Assembly (NCBI GenBank): GCA_964427155.1
Contig: CAYRSC010000005.1
Location: 1-64,000 of the forward strand
Source of the DNA: Desulfothermus sp964427155
Lineage (GTDB): Bacteria > Desulfobacterota > Desulfovibrionia > Desulfovibrionales > Desulfothermaceae
Direction of reading: 5' to 3'
Length of the DNA: 64,000 bases
Part shown: positions 1 to 8,941 of the stretch, piece by piece
How the letters are laid out: every line of letters begins with the position of its first letter
How positions within the stretch are numbered: the stretch's first letter is position 1
Notes under the pieces: model-generated
What the model was told of the DNA's origin: nothing
Database searches by the model: none
What the model saw: the letters and a program-made list of their open reading frames with translations, nothing else
Made by a program: the position numbers and the translations under genes

Positions 1-317
1 ATTTTCAAAATTTGTCCATGCTTTTAGAAGATAACCCTTTATCTATTAAAAGATATAGCTTTTAGAAATTAATAGAATAAAAAAAGAAAAGTGAATTTAT
101 TGTAATAACATATAGAAATTTTTAATTGAACTAAATTAAATATACATTGGAAATGTACACAAGCTTATATCTACTAACATGGGGAATGTATAGAATTTAG
201 TTATTCCAGTATATTTGTCTATATTATTTTACGAATAATTTAGGATAGATAAGATAAGAGAAGAAACTTAAATAACAACTTAGTAAATTAACATATAAAT
301 CTATTACAGGCTATATA
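1..317. other. AT-rich stretch without a recognisable gene
   Basis: This stretch is strikingly AT-rich compared with the rest of the window, with stops in all frames and no convincing start and RBS. It lies downstream of bioA (minus strand). Short AT words such as TAGAAATT recur, but I see no ordered repeat and no G/C-rich hairpin with a T-tract. It may hold the 3' end of the bioA transcript and a promoter for a gene to the left of the window. Confidence 0.6.
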
Positions 318-1616
318 CTAATACTTTTCAGCACTAATACTTCTCACAATATCAAATATTGCATTACACAATGTAACCAACTCATCTTCTTCTATCACAT
401 ATGGAGGCATAATATATATTAATTTCCCAAAAGGTCTTATCCATACGCCCTTCTCAACAAACATCTTCTGAATCTGTGCAACATCTACAACATCCATCAT
501 TTCTACCACACCAATAGATCCCAGAACCCTTACCTCATTTACTCCCTTCACATCAGCACATTTTGAGAGTTCTCTCCGCATTATCTCTTCCATCTTTTTT
601 ACCTTTCCCTTCCAATCATATGAAAACAATAACTGTATGGAGGCGAGGGAAACTGCACATGCCAGGGGATTACCCATAAAGGTGGGTCCGTGCATAAATA
701 CGCCCGGTTTTCCTTCTGAAATAGTAAGGGCCACCTCCTCCGTGGTTAAGGTGGCACCAAAGGTCATATAGCCCCCTGTAAGGGCCTTGCCCACACACAT
801 GATATCAGGGCTCACCCCTGCAAGATAAGAGGCAAACAACTCCCCTGTACGGCCAAAACCGGTGGCTATCTCATCAAAAATAAGGAGTAGGTCATAAGAA
901 TCGCATAGTTCTCTAAGTCTCTTCAGGTAGGCAGGGGAATAAAATCTCATCCCTCCGGCCCCCTGGACCACAGGCTCTATTATAACTGCGGCAATCTCAT
1001 GACGGTGTCTTTCAGCTATCTCCCGAAGGGGTTCAATATGTTCCTCCTTAAAATCCCCTGCAGAAAGAGGAGGAGGTTCAGGTGCAAACAGGTGTTGTGG
1101 GAGCACATGGGTAAAGAGTTCATGCATTCCATTTATGGGATCACACACGGACATGGCCCCAAATGTATCCCCATGATACCCCTTGAGAACGGTTAAAAAG
1201 CGTTTCTTTTCCCCCTTCCCCTTTGAAGTCCAATATTGAATGGCCATCTTCAAGGCCACCTCCACAGATACAGAACCTGAATCCGCAAAGAATATCCTGT
1301 CCAGTGGCCTAGGGGTTATTTCTAGAAGTCTTCTGGCTAGGGATACAGCGGGCTCATGGGTTATTCCCCCAAACATCACGTGGGACATCCTCTCCACCTG
1401 CTTACAGATGGCCTGATTCAACACTGGATGATTATACCCGTGAATCACTGCCCACCATGAGGCCATTCCATCTATAAGCCTTTTACCATCATATAGATAA
1501 AGCCACACCCCCTTTGCCTCTTTCACAGGATAGACAGGTAGGGGGTCCTTCATGCTAGTATAGGGATGCCATATATGCCTTGTGTCAAAATCAAGGAGGG
1601 CCTTAATATCTATCAT
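318..1616 (-). CDS. bioA: adenosylmethionine-8-amino-7-oxononanoate aminotransferase (BioA)
   Basis: This PLP enzyme of biotin synthesis transfers an amino group from S-adenosylmethionine to 7-keto-8-aminopelargonate to make diaminopelargonate. The 432 aa length fits BioA (E. coli about 429). Class III aminotransferase features are visible: a WW pair at 54-55, SGS near 113-115, DEIATGFGRTG at 248-258 and the PLP lysine in CVGKALTGGYM (Lys277). The SAM-using BioA subtype is inferred from the N-terminus (IWHPYTSM) and the SWW motif. It is the second gene of a pair, 21 bp after the DUF362 gene. No other biotin gene is in the window. Confidence 0.93.
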   Translation of the reverse strand: MIDIKALLDFDTRHIWHPYTSMKDPLPVYPVKEAKGVWLYLYDGKRLIDGMASWWAVIHGYNHPVLNQAICKQVERMSHVMFGGITHEPAVSLARRLLEITPRPLDRIFFADSGSVSVEVALKMAIQYWTSKGKGEKKRFLTVLKGYHGDTFGAMSVCDPINGMHELFTHVLPQHLFAPEPPPLSAGDFKEEHIEPLREIAERHRHEIAAVIIEPVVQGAGGMRFYSPAYLKRLRELCDSYDLLLIFDEIATGFGRTGELFASYLAGVSPDIMCVGKALTGGYMTFGATLTTEEVALTISEGKPGVFMHGPTFMGNPLACAVSLASIQLLFSYDWKGKVKKMEEIMRRELSKCADVKGVNEVRVLGSIGVVEMMDVVDVAQIQKMFVEKGVWIRPFGKLIYIMPPYVIEEDELVTLCNAIFDIVRSISAEKY

Positions 1617-1637
1617 GCCACTTCCTCCCCTTAAGAC

Positions 1638-2957
1638 CTATTCTATGGTGTAGAAGGACTCATCAAATTCCTGTTTTCCCTCATATCTCTTCATTAAAAA
1701 TCCTGGCAGGGCCTCAAAATTTTCCAGAACTGATGGATCCACATCTATACCTGCCTTTTTAAGGGCCCTGTTTATCTCCGCAGGAGAGGGAGGACAACCC
1801 TTTACAAATATGGGATTTTTCAATGAAGGATTATCCTTATGTCTCTTGTACATACACTGTCCAATGAGGATGGTGGTCTTTTTCCCTGAAGGCTCCTTTA
1901 TCTTTCCAGTAAGTATCTCTATATCATCCCATCTCTTACCCTTCCATGCCATAGCAATGGCTGTAAGAATAGCTCCATTGAGTCCTGAACAATAAGTACA
2001 CAGGGTTAAATCGTACTTGGGATAGGCTATCCCCTCAATGCCTATTTTCTTAAAGGGCATTGGCATGGTCCCATCTTCTGTATATTCAAAGTCATAAGCA
2101 TAATTCTTTTTAAGTGCCTCTATATCTTCTCCTCTTATCTCAATATCTGTAATATCCAGGGAAATGTTGTGATTTTCGCAGGCATATTTTAAATGAGGAA
2201 TCTGTCTAACCGAATATCCCAATAGATAAGCCCCAACCTTATCAGCGGCTATAACATTGGAAGATGCTATCAATATATCAGTCCTATGTGGCCTTCCATC
2301 AAAACTGGGACCCCTCTCTAGAGAATAGATACCATCAATTAGAACAAATACTGGAGGAATATTATCTGCCAATCTTGCAATAATATAATTCAAATCCCTT
2401 TCTCTATCAGGACTATGACATTTTTTTCTGGAAGTCATATCAATAAGTCCCTTTAGATTCTTTATCCCAAGACTTACAATAGTCTGTGCATGTGTCTTTA
2501 ATACAGGCAAATCCATTATTGCATCACATTCCATTGCTATCTTATTATATTTCAGCACAATTCCCTTATCCACCTCCACAGGCACAAATGGGCCCTCATG
2601 AACAGATACCAGTTTTACCCCAAACCTTCTAGCCAATTTATCATATCCAAGGTCCTTAAAAGAGCGGTATTGAAACTCCTTATCCCTTGGATTATACTGT
2701 ACACTCCCCTCTCCAATATAAAGTTCCTCTACTCCTACATCCTTTAGCCATCTAACCACATCTTCCACCACCCTGGAGGTGGTGAGCACCCCCCACTTTG
2801 GAAATCTGGCCCTATCTGTCCAGAAGACTATATTGGGTTTTATAAAAACACGGCGCTTTCCCCTAAAAAAGTCCTCTCCCTCCCCAAGTTCAAGCACCTC
2901 CTTTACTGAATTATATGCTTCCCTATAACGGACAATACTCACCACATCCTTCTTCAT
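1638..2957 (-). CDS. DUF362 domain protein
   Basis: This 439 aa protein belongs to the DUF362 (COG2006) family of unknown function. Typical family features are the early IKPNIVFW segment, LPVLKTHAQTIVSLGIKNLKG in the middle (about 150-170) and a long C-terminal part. Some DUF362 proteins end in a ferredoxin domain. This one does not, and has only a CTYC pair in the C-terminal half. A GAGGAG ribosome-binding site lies 9-10 bases before the ATG. It is the first gene of a two-gene unit with bioA. I cannot assign a function; the pairing with bioA may be coincidental. Confidence 0.8.
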   Translation of the reverse strand: MKKDVVSIVRYREAYNSVKEVLELGEGEDFFRGKRRVFIKPNIVFWTDRARFPKWGVLTTSRVVEDVVRWLKDVGVEELYIGEGSVQYNPRDKEFQYRSFKDLGYDKLARRFGVKLVSVHEGPFVPVEVDKGIVLKYNKIAMECDAIMDLPVLKTHAQTIVSLGIKNLKGLIDMTSRKKCHSPDRERDLNYIIARLADNIPPVFVLIDGIYSLERGPSFDGRPHRTDILIASSNVIAADKVGAYLLGYSVRQIPHLKYACENHNISLDITDIEIRGEDIEALKKNYAYDFEYTEDGTMPMPFKKIGIEGIAYPKYDLTLCTYCSGLNGAILTAIAMAWKGKRWDDIEILTGKIKEPSGKKTTILIGQCMYKRHKDNPSLKNPIFVKGCPPSPAEINRALKKAGIDVDPSVLENFEALPGFLMKRYEGKQEFDESFYTIE

Positions 2958-3043
2958 AACCCTAACTCCTCTTATTACTTTATTTTCCTACACAAAAAGA
3001 AAAACCCCTTGAAAGGTCTTATAACCTATGGTTAGATAGCCAT

Positions 3044-3460
3044 ATGAATCTTCTTCACCTTTCCCTATCCCTTCTCAAGACCTCTGTGCCAGGAGAAGAA
3101 TCCCTCCAGCAGACCCTAGAGGAGGAGAAAAGGGACAGAAAAAGATTCGTCTATGTATGCAAATTTTGCAAGACAAAAATAACCGCTCCTATATTTGAAA
3201 TAGCTGTTCAGGAAAAGCACATCCACCTCTGTGCAAATCCCCACGGTATCCTCTTTGAGGTGGCGTGTTTCTCTAAGGCGTGGAATTATCTCCCTGTGGG
3301 GACCCCCACCCTGGAGTTTACATGGTTTCCTGGATATAGATGGCAAATAATACTCTGCTCTTCGTGCCTTGCCCACCTGGGATGGGAATACTCATCCCCT
3401 GTACAGACCTTTGTGGGGCTCATTCGCCCTAGACTCCTCAAAGAGGAGAAAGGGGACTAA
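3044..3460 (+). CDS. stand-alone CULT (cereblon-type) domain protein
   Basis: This 138 aa protein matches the thalidomide-binding CULT domain of cereblon. The evidence is a zinc CxxC pair at Cys39/Cys42 (CKFC), a second pair at Cys105/Cys108 (CSSC), the segment CANPHGILFE, the core TWFPGYRWQI, HLGWEY and the closing GLIRPRLL. The three tryptophans that form the ligand cage in human cereblon (W380, W386, W400) correspond to W94, W100 and W114. In human CRBN the region reads SWFPGYAW, then CKIC, then HIGW. Bacterial single-domain homologues of about 124 aa are known (Magnetospirillum MsCI4), so the length fits. I see no signal peptide, strong RBS or operon partner: it diverges from DUF362 and converges on nadD. 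The natural ligand of bacterial CULT proteins is not settled; uridine-like and degron-like imides are candidates. Confidence 0.85.
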   Translation: MNLLHLSLSLLKTSVPGEESLQQTLEEEKRDRKRFVYVCKFCKTKITAPIFEIAVQEKHIHLCANPHGILFEVACFSKAWNYLPVGTPTLEFTWFPGYRWQIILCSSCLAHLGWEYSSPVQTFVGLIRPRLLKEEKGD

Positions 3461-3546
3461 ATCCATTCCTATCTTAAAATATTACTCTAAAACTTTCTGT
3501 CCAGACGGTAAGGGAATTCCTATTATCTTCTCCTTCTCTCTCTTTT

Positions 3547-4194
3547 CTAACCCTTTTCCCTCCCAGTATAGTACTTATAAATATCCTCTTCTATGGGGAA
3601 AGGGACCAGCCCTCGTATCCTATGTCTCGCTCGCACCTTTTCCCTTATAAGAGAACTACTTATCTCCAGCCGTGGTATAGCCAGATAGAGGACCTTTTTC
3701 CCCTCCAACGGCCACACCACAACCCCCTGTTCCCTTTGAGGTGAGATGCAAAAATGCCTCTCCAAGAACCTATCCACATACCTGTGGTCCTCGCCTCCCC
3801 TCCCCACCACCACAACATTTGCCAATTCAAAGATATCTTTCCATCTATACCAGGTGTCAAGGGAAGAGAGTTCATCTCCACCTATTATAAAAAAAAGCTC
3901 TTCTCCCTCATACACCTCGTTATATTCTCTCAAGGTATCCACAGTATAGGAAGGTCCCTCTCTATTTGCCTCTATTGGAGAGACCAACAGTCCCTCCACA
4001 TCTGCAATGGCCTTTATGACCATCTCATAGCGCAAGGGAAAGGTAAGGAGGTCCTCAGGGGACTTATGGGGAGGGTGGGGGGCAGGGACCAATTCCACCC
4101 TATCCAGGGAGAGGCTCTCCAGCACCTCTATGGCTATTCTCAGGTGTCCATTGTGGATGGGATTAAAGCTTCCCCCCAAAATTCCAATCTTCAT
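3547..4194 (-). CDS. nadD: nicotinate-nucleotide adenylyltransferase (NadD)
   Basis: NadD adenylates nicotinate mononucleotide with ATP to deamido-NAD in NAD biosynthesis. The 215 aa chain carries the nucleotidyltransferase signature GGSFNPIHNGH (7-17) and the second signature ISSSLIR (178-184). Both are diagnostic of this family. It starts 17 bp after proA, an adjacency seen in many bacteria, and is the last gene of a three-gene minus-strand unit. The 3' end converges on the CULT gene. Confidence 0.95.
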   Translation of the reverse strand: MKIGILGGSFNPIHNGHLRIAIEVLESLSLDRVELVPAPHPPHKSPEDLLTFPLRYEMVIKAIADVEGLLVSPIEANREGPSYTVDTLREYNEVYEGEELFFIIGGDELSSLDTWYRWKDIFELANVVVVGRGGEDHRYVDRFLERHFCISPQREQGVVVWPLEGKKVLYLAIPRLEISSSLIREKVRARHRIRGLVPFPIEEDIYKYYTGREKG

Positions 4195-4211
4195 ATCCCT
4201 TAGGGCCTTTC

Positions 4212-5471
4212 TTATTCCCTTATCTGACCATCTCCAAAGGCCACAAACTTAGTGGCCGTAAGTTCCTTTACCCCCATTGGCCCATAGGCATGGAGCTTAG
4301 AAGTGCTTATCCCTATTTCAGCACCAAGTCCAAGTTCTCCTCCATCATTGAAACGGGTAGAGGCATTAACCAGCACCAGGGAGGCGTCCACCTCTTTTAA
4401 AAATTTCATGGCCCTTATATGGTTGGTGGTAAGAATTGCCTCTGTATGGTTGGAGCCATATCGCCTTATATGCTCCTGGGCCTCTTCCTGAGAGGACACC
4501 ACCTTTACTGCCATCACCAGTTCTAAAAATTCATACCCATAATCCTGTTCTGTGGCCCTATCTGCCCATTTCTTAAGATAGTTAAAAGACAAATCATCCG
4601 CCTTAAACCTCACTCCTGCCTTCCCCAGCCTCTCTCCAATCAGGGGAAGAATGGAAGGGGCTATCTCCTGATGCACAATAAGACACTCAAGGGCATTGCA
4701 TACCCCTGGCCGTTGCACCTTTGCATTAAAAATAATCTCCACGGCCTCTTCCACATTCACCTCTTTATCCACATAGATATGACATACGCCTTTATAATGC
4801 TTTAACACTGGCATCCTTGCCTGCTCTACCACCGCACGAATAAGGCCTTCTCCTCCCCTGGGAATAATTACATCAATGTATTCCTCCAGCTTGAGCATCT
4901 CTGAGACCGCCTGTCTATCTGTGGTAGGGATAAGCTGAACCGCCTCAGGGGGCAAAGAGACCTCTTTCAGGGCACGGGAAAAGAGACTGGTCAACACCTT
5001 ATTGGAATTAAAGGCCTCAGACCCTCCCCTCAATATCACCGCATTTCCCGCTTTTACACACAATATCCCCGCATCAATGGTAACATTTGGCCTGGATTCA
5101 TATATCATTCCTATCACGCCCAGGGGTATCCGCATCCGACCAACAAGCAGACCATTTGGCCTCTTCCACATGCTCTCAATAGAGCCCACAGGGTCGTCCA
5201 GGGCCGCCACTTCCCTGCATCCCTTTATCATGGAATCTATGACCTTATCTGAAAGGGTGAGCCTATCCACTCTGGCACTATCCAGTCCCCTCTCCCTGGC
5301 CACCTCCAGGTCCTTTTGATTCTCCCTTTTTATCTCCCCCCTATTCTCCTCCATAAGTTCTGCCAGCCTCAAGAGGGCCCTATCTTTATCCCTGCCAGAT
5401 GCCTTGGCCAGTTCCCCAGCCGCCCCCTTTGCGGCACGAGCAATATTGAGGATAATCTCCTTTAATTCCAT
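4212..5471 (-). CDS. proA: gamma-glutamyl phosphate reductase (ProA)
   Basis: ProA reduces gamma-glutamyl phosphate with NADPH to glutamate semialdehyde in proline synthesis. The 419 aa length is typical. The aldehyde-dehydrogenase fold signatures GMIYESRPNVT (121-131) and QRPGVCNALE with the catalytic Cys258 are clear. The C-terminal FNDGGELGLGAEIGISTSKLH segment is also characteristic. A GGAGGAGG ribosome-binding site precedes the ATG. The gene lies between the MBL hydrolase (23 bp upstream) and nadD. The proB partner is not in this window; proC is at 57752. Confidence 0.96.
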   Translation of the reverse strand: MELKEIILNIARAAKGAAGELAKASGRDKDRALLRLAELMEENRGEIKRENQKDLEVARERGLDSARVDRLTLSDKVIDSMIKGCREVAALDDPVGSIESMWKRPNGLLVGRMRIPLGVIGMIYESRPNVTIDAGILCVKAGNAVILRGGSEAFNSNKVLTSLFSRALKEVSLPPEAVQLIPTTDRQAVSEMLKLEEYIDVIIPRGGEGLIRAVVEQARMPVLKHYKGVCHIYVDKEVNVEEAVEIIFNAKVQRPGVCNALECLIVHQEIAPSILPLIGERLGKAGVRFKADDLSFNYLKKWADRATEQDYGYEFLELVMAVKVVSSQEEAQEHIRRYGSNHTEAILTTNHIRAMKFLKEVDASLVLVNASTRFNDGGELGLGAEIGISTSKLHAYGPMGVKELTATKFVAFGDGQIRE

Positions 5472-5494
5472 CTCTACATGCCTCCTCCATGTCT

Positions 5495-6262
5495 TTACTC
5501 TATTGTCAATCTGTAACCAGGGCCAGGAATATATATCTCAATATCCTCATAAAGAGAGGAATTGTGAGCAAAATATCTCTCTATCTCCTCCCTGGCATCC
5601 CTTTGCATGTGTACCAGGGCAAACCGTGGAGATCTGCATCTCCTCACAAACTCTAGGTTTGCCAGGGCATTGCCATGGCCGTATATGTCTGTATCCAGCA
5701 AAAAGGACTCCTGAATAATAATATCCACATCTTCTACTATCCTGAAGGTATTTTCCTGGGGGGGGCCATCTCCACTATAATAGATTGCCCCATCTTTTCC
5801 CCTGAGTACCATCCCCAGATTGGGCTGGGTATGGCCAGTATATGCCCCCCTCCAGGAGAGTCCCGCAATGCAATATTCTTTCATCTCCTCTATCTCTTCA
5901 AACCAATATTCAAAGGAGATCCTATCTGCAAGCGTGGGAAAGGAGAGCTTCATACTTTCCCTCACCACCCTGGATATACCTGGTTGTCCAACAAAAGATA
6001 AGGGCCTCTTTCTCCCCATCTCCCAAAACCGCAATAACAAAAGGGGAAGGCCCATAAAATGATCTCCATGAAAATGGGAGATCCACACCACATCCAGCTC
6101 GTCTGGGTCCTTTACATACTTAAAAAATTCATGGGCAATGGTAAATCCACAGTCCAAAAGTAGCTTCACCTCTCCTGCCTCCCCCCTCATGGAGAGCAGC
6201 ACAGAGGTATTTGGAAACCTTTCATCACACGCCTCACCTACACCCAAAAAGATTATCTCCAT
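5495..6262 (-). CDS. ribonuclease Z-like metallo-beta-lactamase fold hydrolase
   Basis: This 255 aa protein has the MBL-fold zinc motif SHFHGDH (His63, His65, Asp67, His68) followed by GLPLLLLRFW. Further candidate ligands are in YYSGDG, QESFLLD and ALVHMQ. The domain order resembles ribonuclease Z/ElaC and related phosphodiesterases, but the short length and missing flexible-arm signature leave the substrate open. A strong RBS (AAGGGAG) sits 6 bases before the ATG. It heads the MBL-proA-nadD run and diverges from the YfgM-like gene. Confidence 0.75.
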   Translation of the reverse strand: MEIIFLGVGEACDERFPNTSVLLSMRGEAGEVKLLLDCGFTIAHEFFKYVKDPDELDVVWISHFHGDHFMGLPLLLLRFWEMGRKRPLSFVGQPGISRVVRESMKLSFPTLADRISFEYWFEEIEEMKEYCIAGLSWRGAYTGHTQPNLGMVLRGKDGAIYYSGDGPPQENTFRIVEDVDIIIQESFLLDTDIYGHGNALANLEFVRRCRSPRFALVHMQRDAREEIERYFAHNSSLYEDIEIYIPGPGYRLTIE

Positions 6263-6421
6263 AAAAGTCTCCCTTCAACATGATGTGGTTCAAAATACCT
6301 TTTGACCTTTTCTACCTTAGAGTTTATAAAGACTTCTTTGAATCTAGCAGGGCCAATCCCCGCACCTCTTGCAATATGGGGTTGGATTTCTTAATGGCAA
6401 ATTACACGGAGGTACATCTAA

Positions 6422-7087
6422 ATGCAAGGCAAAAAAAATAAAAAGATACTGCCAGAGAAACTGGAAAAAGAGATCGCCAGTGAGGCTTACCCCCTTGTGG
6501 AAAAATTTATGGAACATGCAAAAGAGATATCCATTGTGGTGGGGGTGGTCTTATTTATGGCCATTATATATTCTGGATATAAATTCTATACCAAAAGGGG
6601 CATTGAGAGGGCGAGAAAGGAGATGGAGCGAATAATGTCCATCCAGGATATGACAAAACGGACCCATGCAATGGAACGATTTCTCTCCTCTGCACCCTCA
6701 GCAATAAAGCAGGCAATCAGATTTGATCTTATTTCCCTCTACCTATCGCAAAAAAAGTATAATAGGGCCTGTGAGATGTGGAAAGAGATAAACCATTCCA
6801 GTAAGGATAAGGACATAAAGGTGATCTCCATCCTGGGAGAGGCCAATTGCCTTTGTATGGAGGGACGATGTGACCAGGCCCTGCTCCTTTTTAATCAGAT
6901 AAAAAACAATTCCCACTATCAAAAAATAATATGTATGGAGCTTGCAAAGATTGCAGAAAAAGATAAAAAGTGGAAAGATGCCCTCTGGGCCTACGAAAAG
7001 CTAAAGGCCATATCTTCTCCCCTGGATCCAAATCTAACCTATTATACTTATAAGATTGAGAGGTTAAAAGAAAAAATAAAGGGATAA
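6422..7087 (+). CDS. membrane-anchored tetratricopeptide protein, YfgM-like
   Basis: This 221 aa protein has a short positively charged N-terminus, one membrane helix at about 36-53 (ISIVVGVVLFMAIIYSGY), then a helical domain. That domain has repeat-like segments such as ISILGEANCLCMEGRCDQALLLFNQI and ALWAYEKLKAI. The layout matches YfgM-type proteins, which attach to the Sec translocon through a single helix and place TPR repeats in the periplasm. A GGAGGT site 8 bases upstream fixes the start. It is the first gene of a plus-strand run leading into iorA (14 bp gap). The family assignment is moderate because TPR consensus is weak. Confidence 0.6.
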   Translation: MQGKKNKKILPEKLEKEIASEAYPLVEKFMEHAKEISIVVGVVLFMAIIYSGYKFYTKRGIERARKEMERIMSIQDMTKRTHAMERFLSSAPSAIKQAIRFDLISLYLSQKKYNRACEMWKEINHSSKDKDIKVISILGEANCLCMEGRCDQALLLFNQIKNNSHYQKIICMELAKIAEKDKKWKDALWAYEKLKAISSPLDPNLTYYTYKIERLKEKIKG

Positions 7088-7101
7088 AAGAGGATAGCCA
7101 C

Positions 7102-8934
7102 ATGAAGATCTTACTTTCACACCAGGTAGGGACTAAACACCTGTTACTTGGCAATGAGGCAATAGTGAGAGGTGCCATTGAGGGAGGGGTGGGATTTGTA
7201 TCTTGTTATCCTGGCACCCCCTCCTCTGAGGTGCCAGACACCTTTTACAGAATATCGCGAGAGGGGAATTTTTATTTTGAATATTCAGTAAATGAAAAGG
7301 TGGCCCTGGAGGTTGGAGGAGGGGCATCCCTGGGAGGTATTCCCACGCTGGTTACCATGAAACACGTGGGGGTAAATGTAGCTGCAGATCCTCTTATGAG
7401 CCTGGCCTATATAGGTACACCAGGGGGACTGGTATTACTTAGTGCAGACGATCCAGGGTGTCATTCCAGCCAGAATGAACAGGACAATAGGTATTATGCA
7501 AGGCTTGCCTCCCTTCCCTGTTTTGAACCCTCCAATGCCCAAGAGGCCAAGGACATGACAAAAGAGGCCCTTATTCTCTCCAGAAAATGGGAACAGCCTG
7601 TGATGTTAAGGACCACCACTAGGATAAATCACATGCGTTCAGAGGTGGTCTTTGGGGAGATCCTTCCCACCCCCAGACCTAGTTTTTCAAAGGACCCCTT
7701 CAGGTTTGTACCCCTCCCCGCCATTGCCAGACTCCGGCATCCCATTCTTGTAAAGAAGATGGAGGAGATAAGGGAAGAGATAGAAAATAGTAAATGGATG
7801 AAGATGGAGTTAAAAGGCAAGGTGGGGGTAATTGTCTCTGGAATAAGCAGGGCTTACTTAAAGGATGTAATATATGACCTCGGCATGGAGGAAGAAATCT
7901 CCCTGTTGGAACTGGGGATTACCTATCCCTTTCCAAAAAATTTAATCCTTTCCTTTCTAAATAAAATGGAAAAGGTCCTAATCCTGGAGGAACTAGAGCC
8001 TATTTTAGAAAACGAGATAAAGGCCCTATGCTACGAGCAGGGATTGGGTGTAAAGATACAGGGAAAGGGAGGAGAACTCACCTCCATAGGGGAATACTCC
8101 ACAAGGTCCATAGAGGCCGCCCTGCTCTCCTTTCTTGGAAAAAAACAACGCACCTATGATATCTGTCCCCCGGAGGAAGAACTTCCTGGCAGGCCCCCAA
8201 ACCTGTGTGCTGGCTGTCCCCACAGGGCAGTATATTATAGCGTAAGAAAGGTCTTTGGAGACGATGCCATATATGCCACTGACATTGGATGTTATACCCT
8301 GGGATTTTTGCCTCCACACAGGGCGTGCGACTTCCTCTTCTGTATGGGGTCCTCCATATCCGGTGGATCAGGCATGTCCAAGGCCACAGGAAAGACTGTA
8401 ATAGGCTATATTGGAGACTCCACCTTCTTCCACTCTGGGATAACGGGACTGGTAAATGCGGTTCATAATGGACACAATATTCTCATTATTATCCTGGATA
8501 ACCAGACCACTGCTATGACAGGGCATCAACCCCATCCCGGTGTCAAAGAGACTTACTTTGGCCCAAACCCCCGACAGGTGGACATAGAGGCCATTGTAAG
8601 GGGATGTGGAGTGGAACATGTGGAGAAGATAAGGCCCCTTAACCTCAAAAAGACCCTTGAGACCCTGAAGAGGTTTAAACAGATCCAGGGGGTAAGGGTC
8701 ATAATTGCACAGGAGCCATGCACCCTGTTTGCCTCCAGGGTACTTAAAAGACAGAAAAAGACCGTGGCCTATGTGGCAACACAGCATCCAGAGGTGGAGG
8801 CATGTCTAAAGGAGCTTGCCTGTCCCGCCTTTTATAGAGAAGGCTCAAAGGTGCTAATTGACGAAAACCTGTGTTCTGGATGCATGTTCTGCGTTCAAAT
8901 AACAGAGCATATAAAGGCCAAAAAGAAGGAGTAG
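7102..8934 (+). CDS. iorA: indolepyruvate:ferredoxin oxidoreductase alpha subunit (IorA)
   Basis: IorA with IorB oxidatively decarboxylates aryl pyruvates to aryl-CoA, reducing ferredoxin. The 610 aa protein shows the N-terminal pyrimidine-binding part (SCYPGTPSSEVPDT), the LCAGCPHRAVYYSVRK junction and the TPP/Mg region GDSTFFHSGITGL...ILDNQTTAMTGHQPHPG. The C-terminus is unusual. A 2[4Fe-4S] ferredoxin module normally ends this subunit, but here only Cys568, Cys574, Cys591, Cys594 and Cys597 remain. By ferredoxin topology Cys574 plus the CSGCMFC trio would hold one cluster, and the other cluster has lost most ligands. iorB starts 7 bp later. Confidence 0.93.
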   Translation: MKILLSHQVGTKHLLLGNEAIVRGAIEGGVGFVSCYPGTPSSEVPDTFYRISREGNFYFEYSVNEKVALEVGGGASLGGIPTLVTMKHVGVNVAADPLMSLAYIGTPGGLVLLSADDPGCHSSQNEQDNRYYARLASLPCFEPSNAQEAKDMTKEALILSRKWEQPVMLRTTTRINHMRSEVVFGEILPTPRPSFSKDPFRFVPLPAIARLRHPILVKKMEEIREEIENSKWMKMELKGKVGVIVSGISRAYLKDVIYDLGMEEEISLLELGITYPFPKNLILSFLNKMEKVLILEELEPILENEIKALCYEQGLGVKIQGKGGELTSIGEYSTRSIEAALLSFLGKKQRTYDICPPEEELPGRPPNLCAGCPHRAVYYSVRKVFGDDAIYATDIGCYTLGFLPPHRACDFLFCMGSSISGGSGMSKATGKTVIGYIGDSTFFHSGITGLVNAVHNGHNILIIILDNQTTAMTGHQPHPGVKETYFGPNPRQVDIEAIVRGCGVEHVEKIRPLNLKKTLETLKRFKQIQGVRVIIAQEPCTLFASRVLKRQKKTVAYVATQHPEVEACLKELACPAFYREGSKVLIDENLCSGCMFCVQITEHIKAKKKE

Positions 8935-8941
8935 TTGGCAT

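Noticed and set aside
3369..4203. Plus-strand open frames opposite nadD
   Set aside because: They are low-complexity shadows of nadD without ribosome-binding sites or recognisable motifs.
8880..8941. Frameshift truncating the IorA ferredoxin tail
   Set aside because: The sequence continues in frame with a Cys-to-Thr change and a stop 7 bp before iorB. No other frame encodes the missing CP motif.
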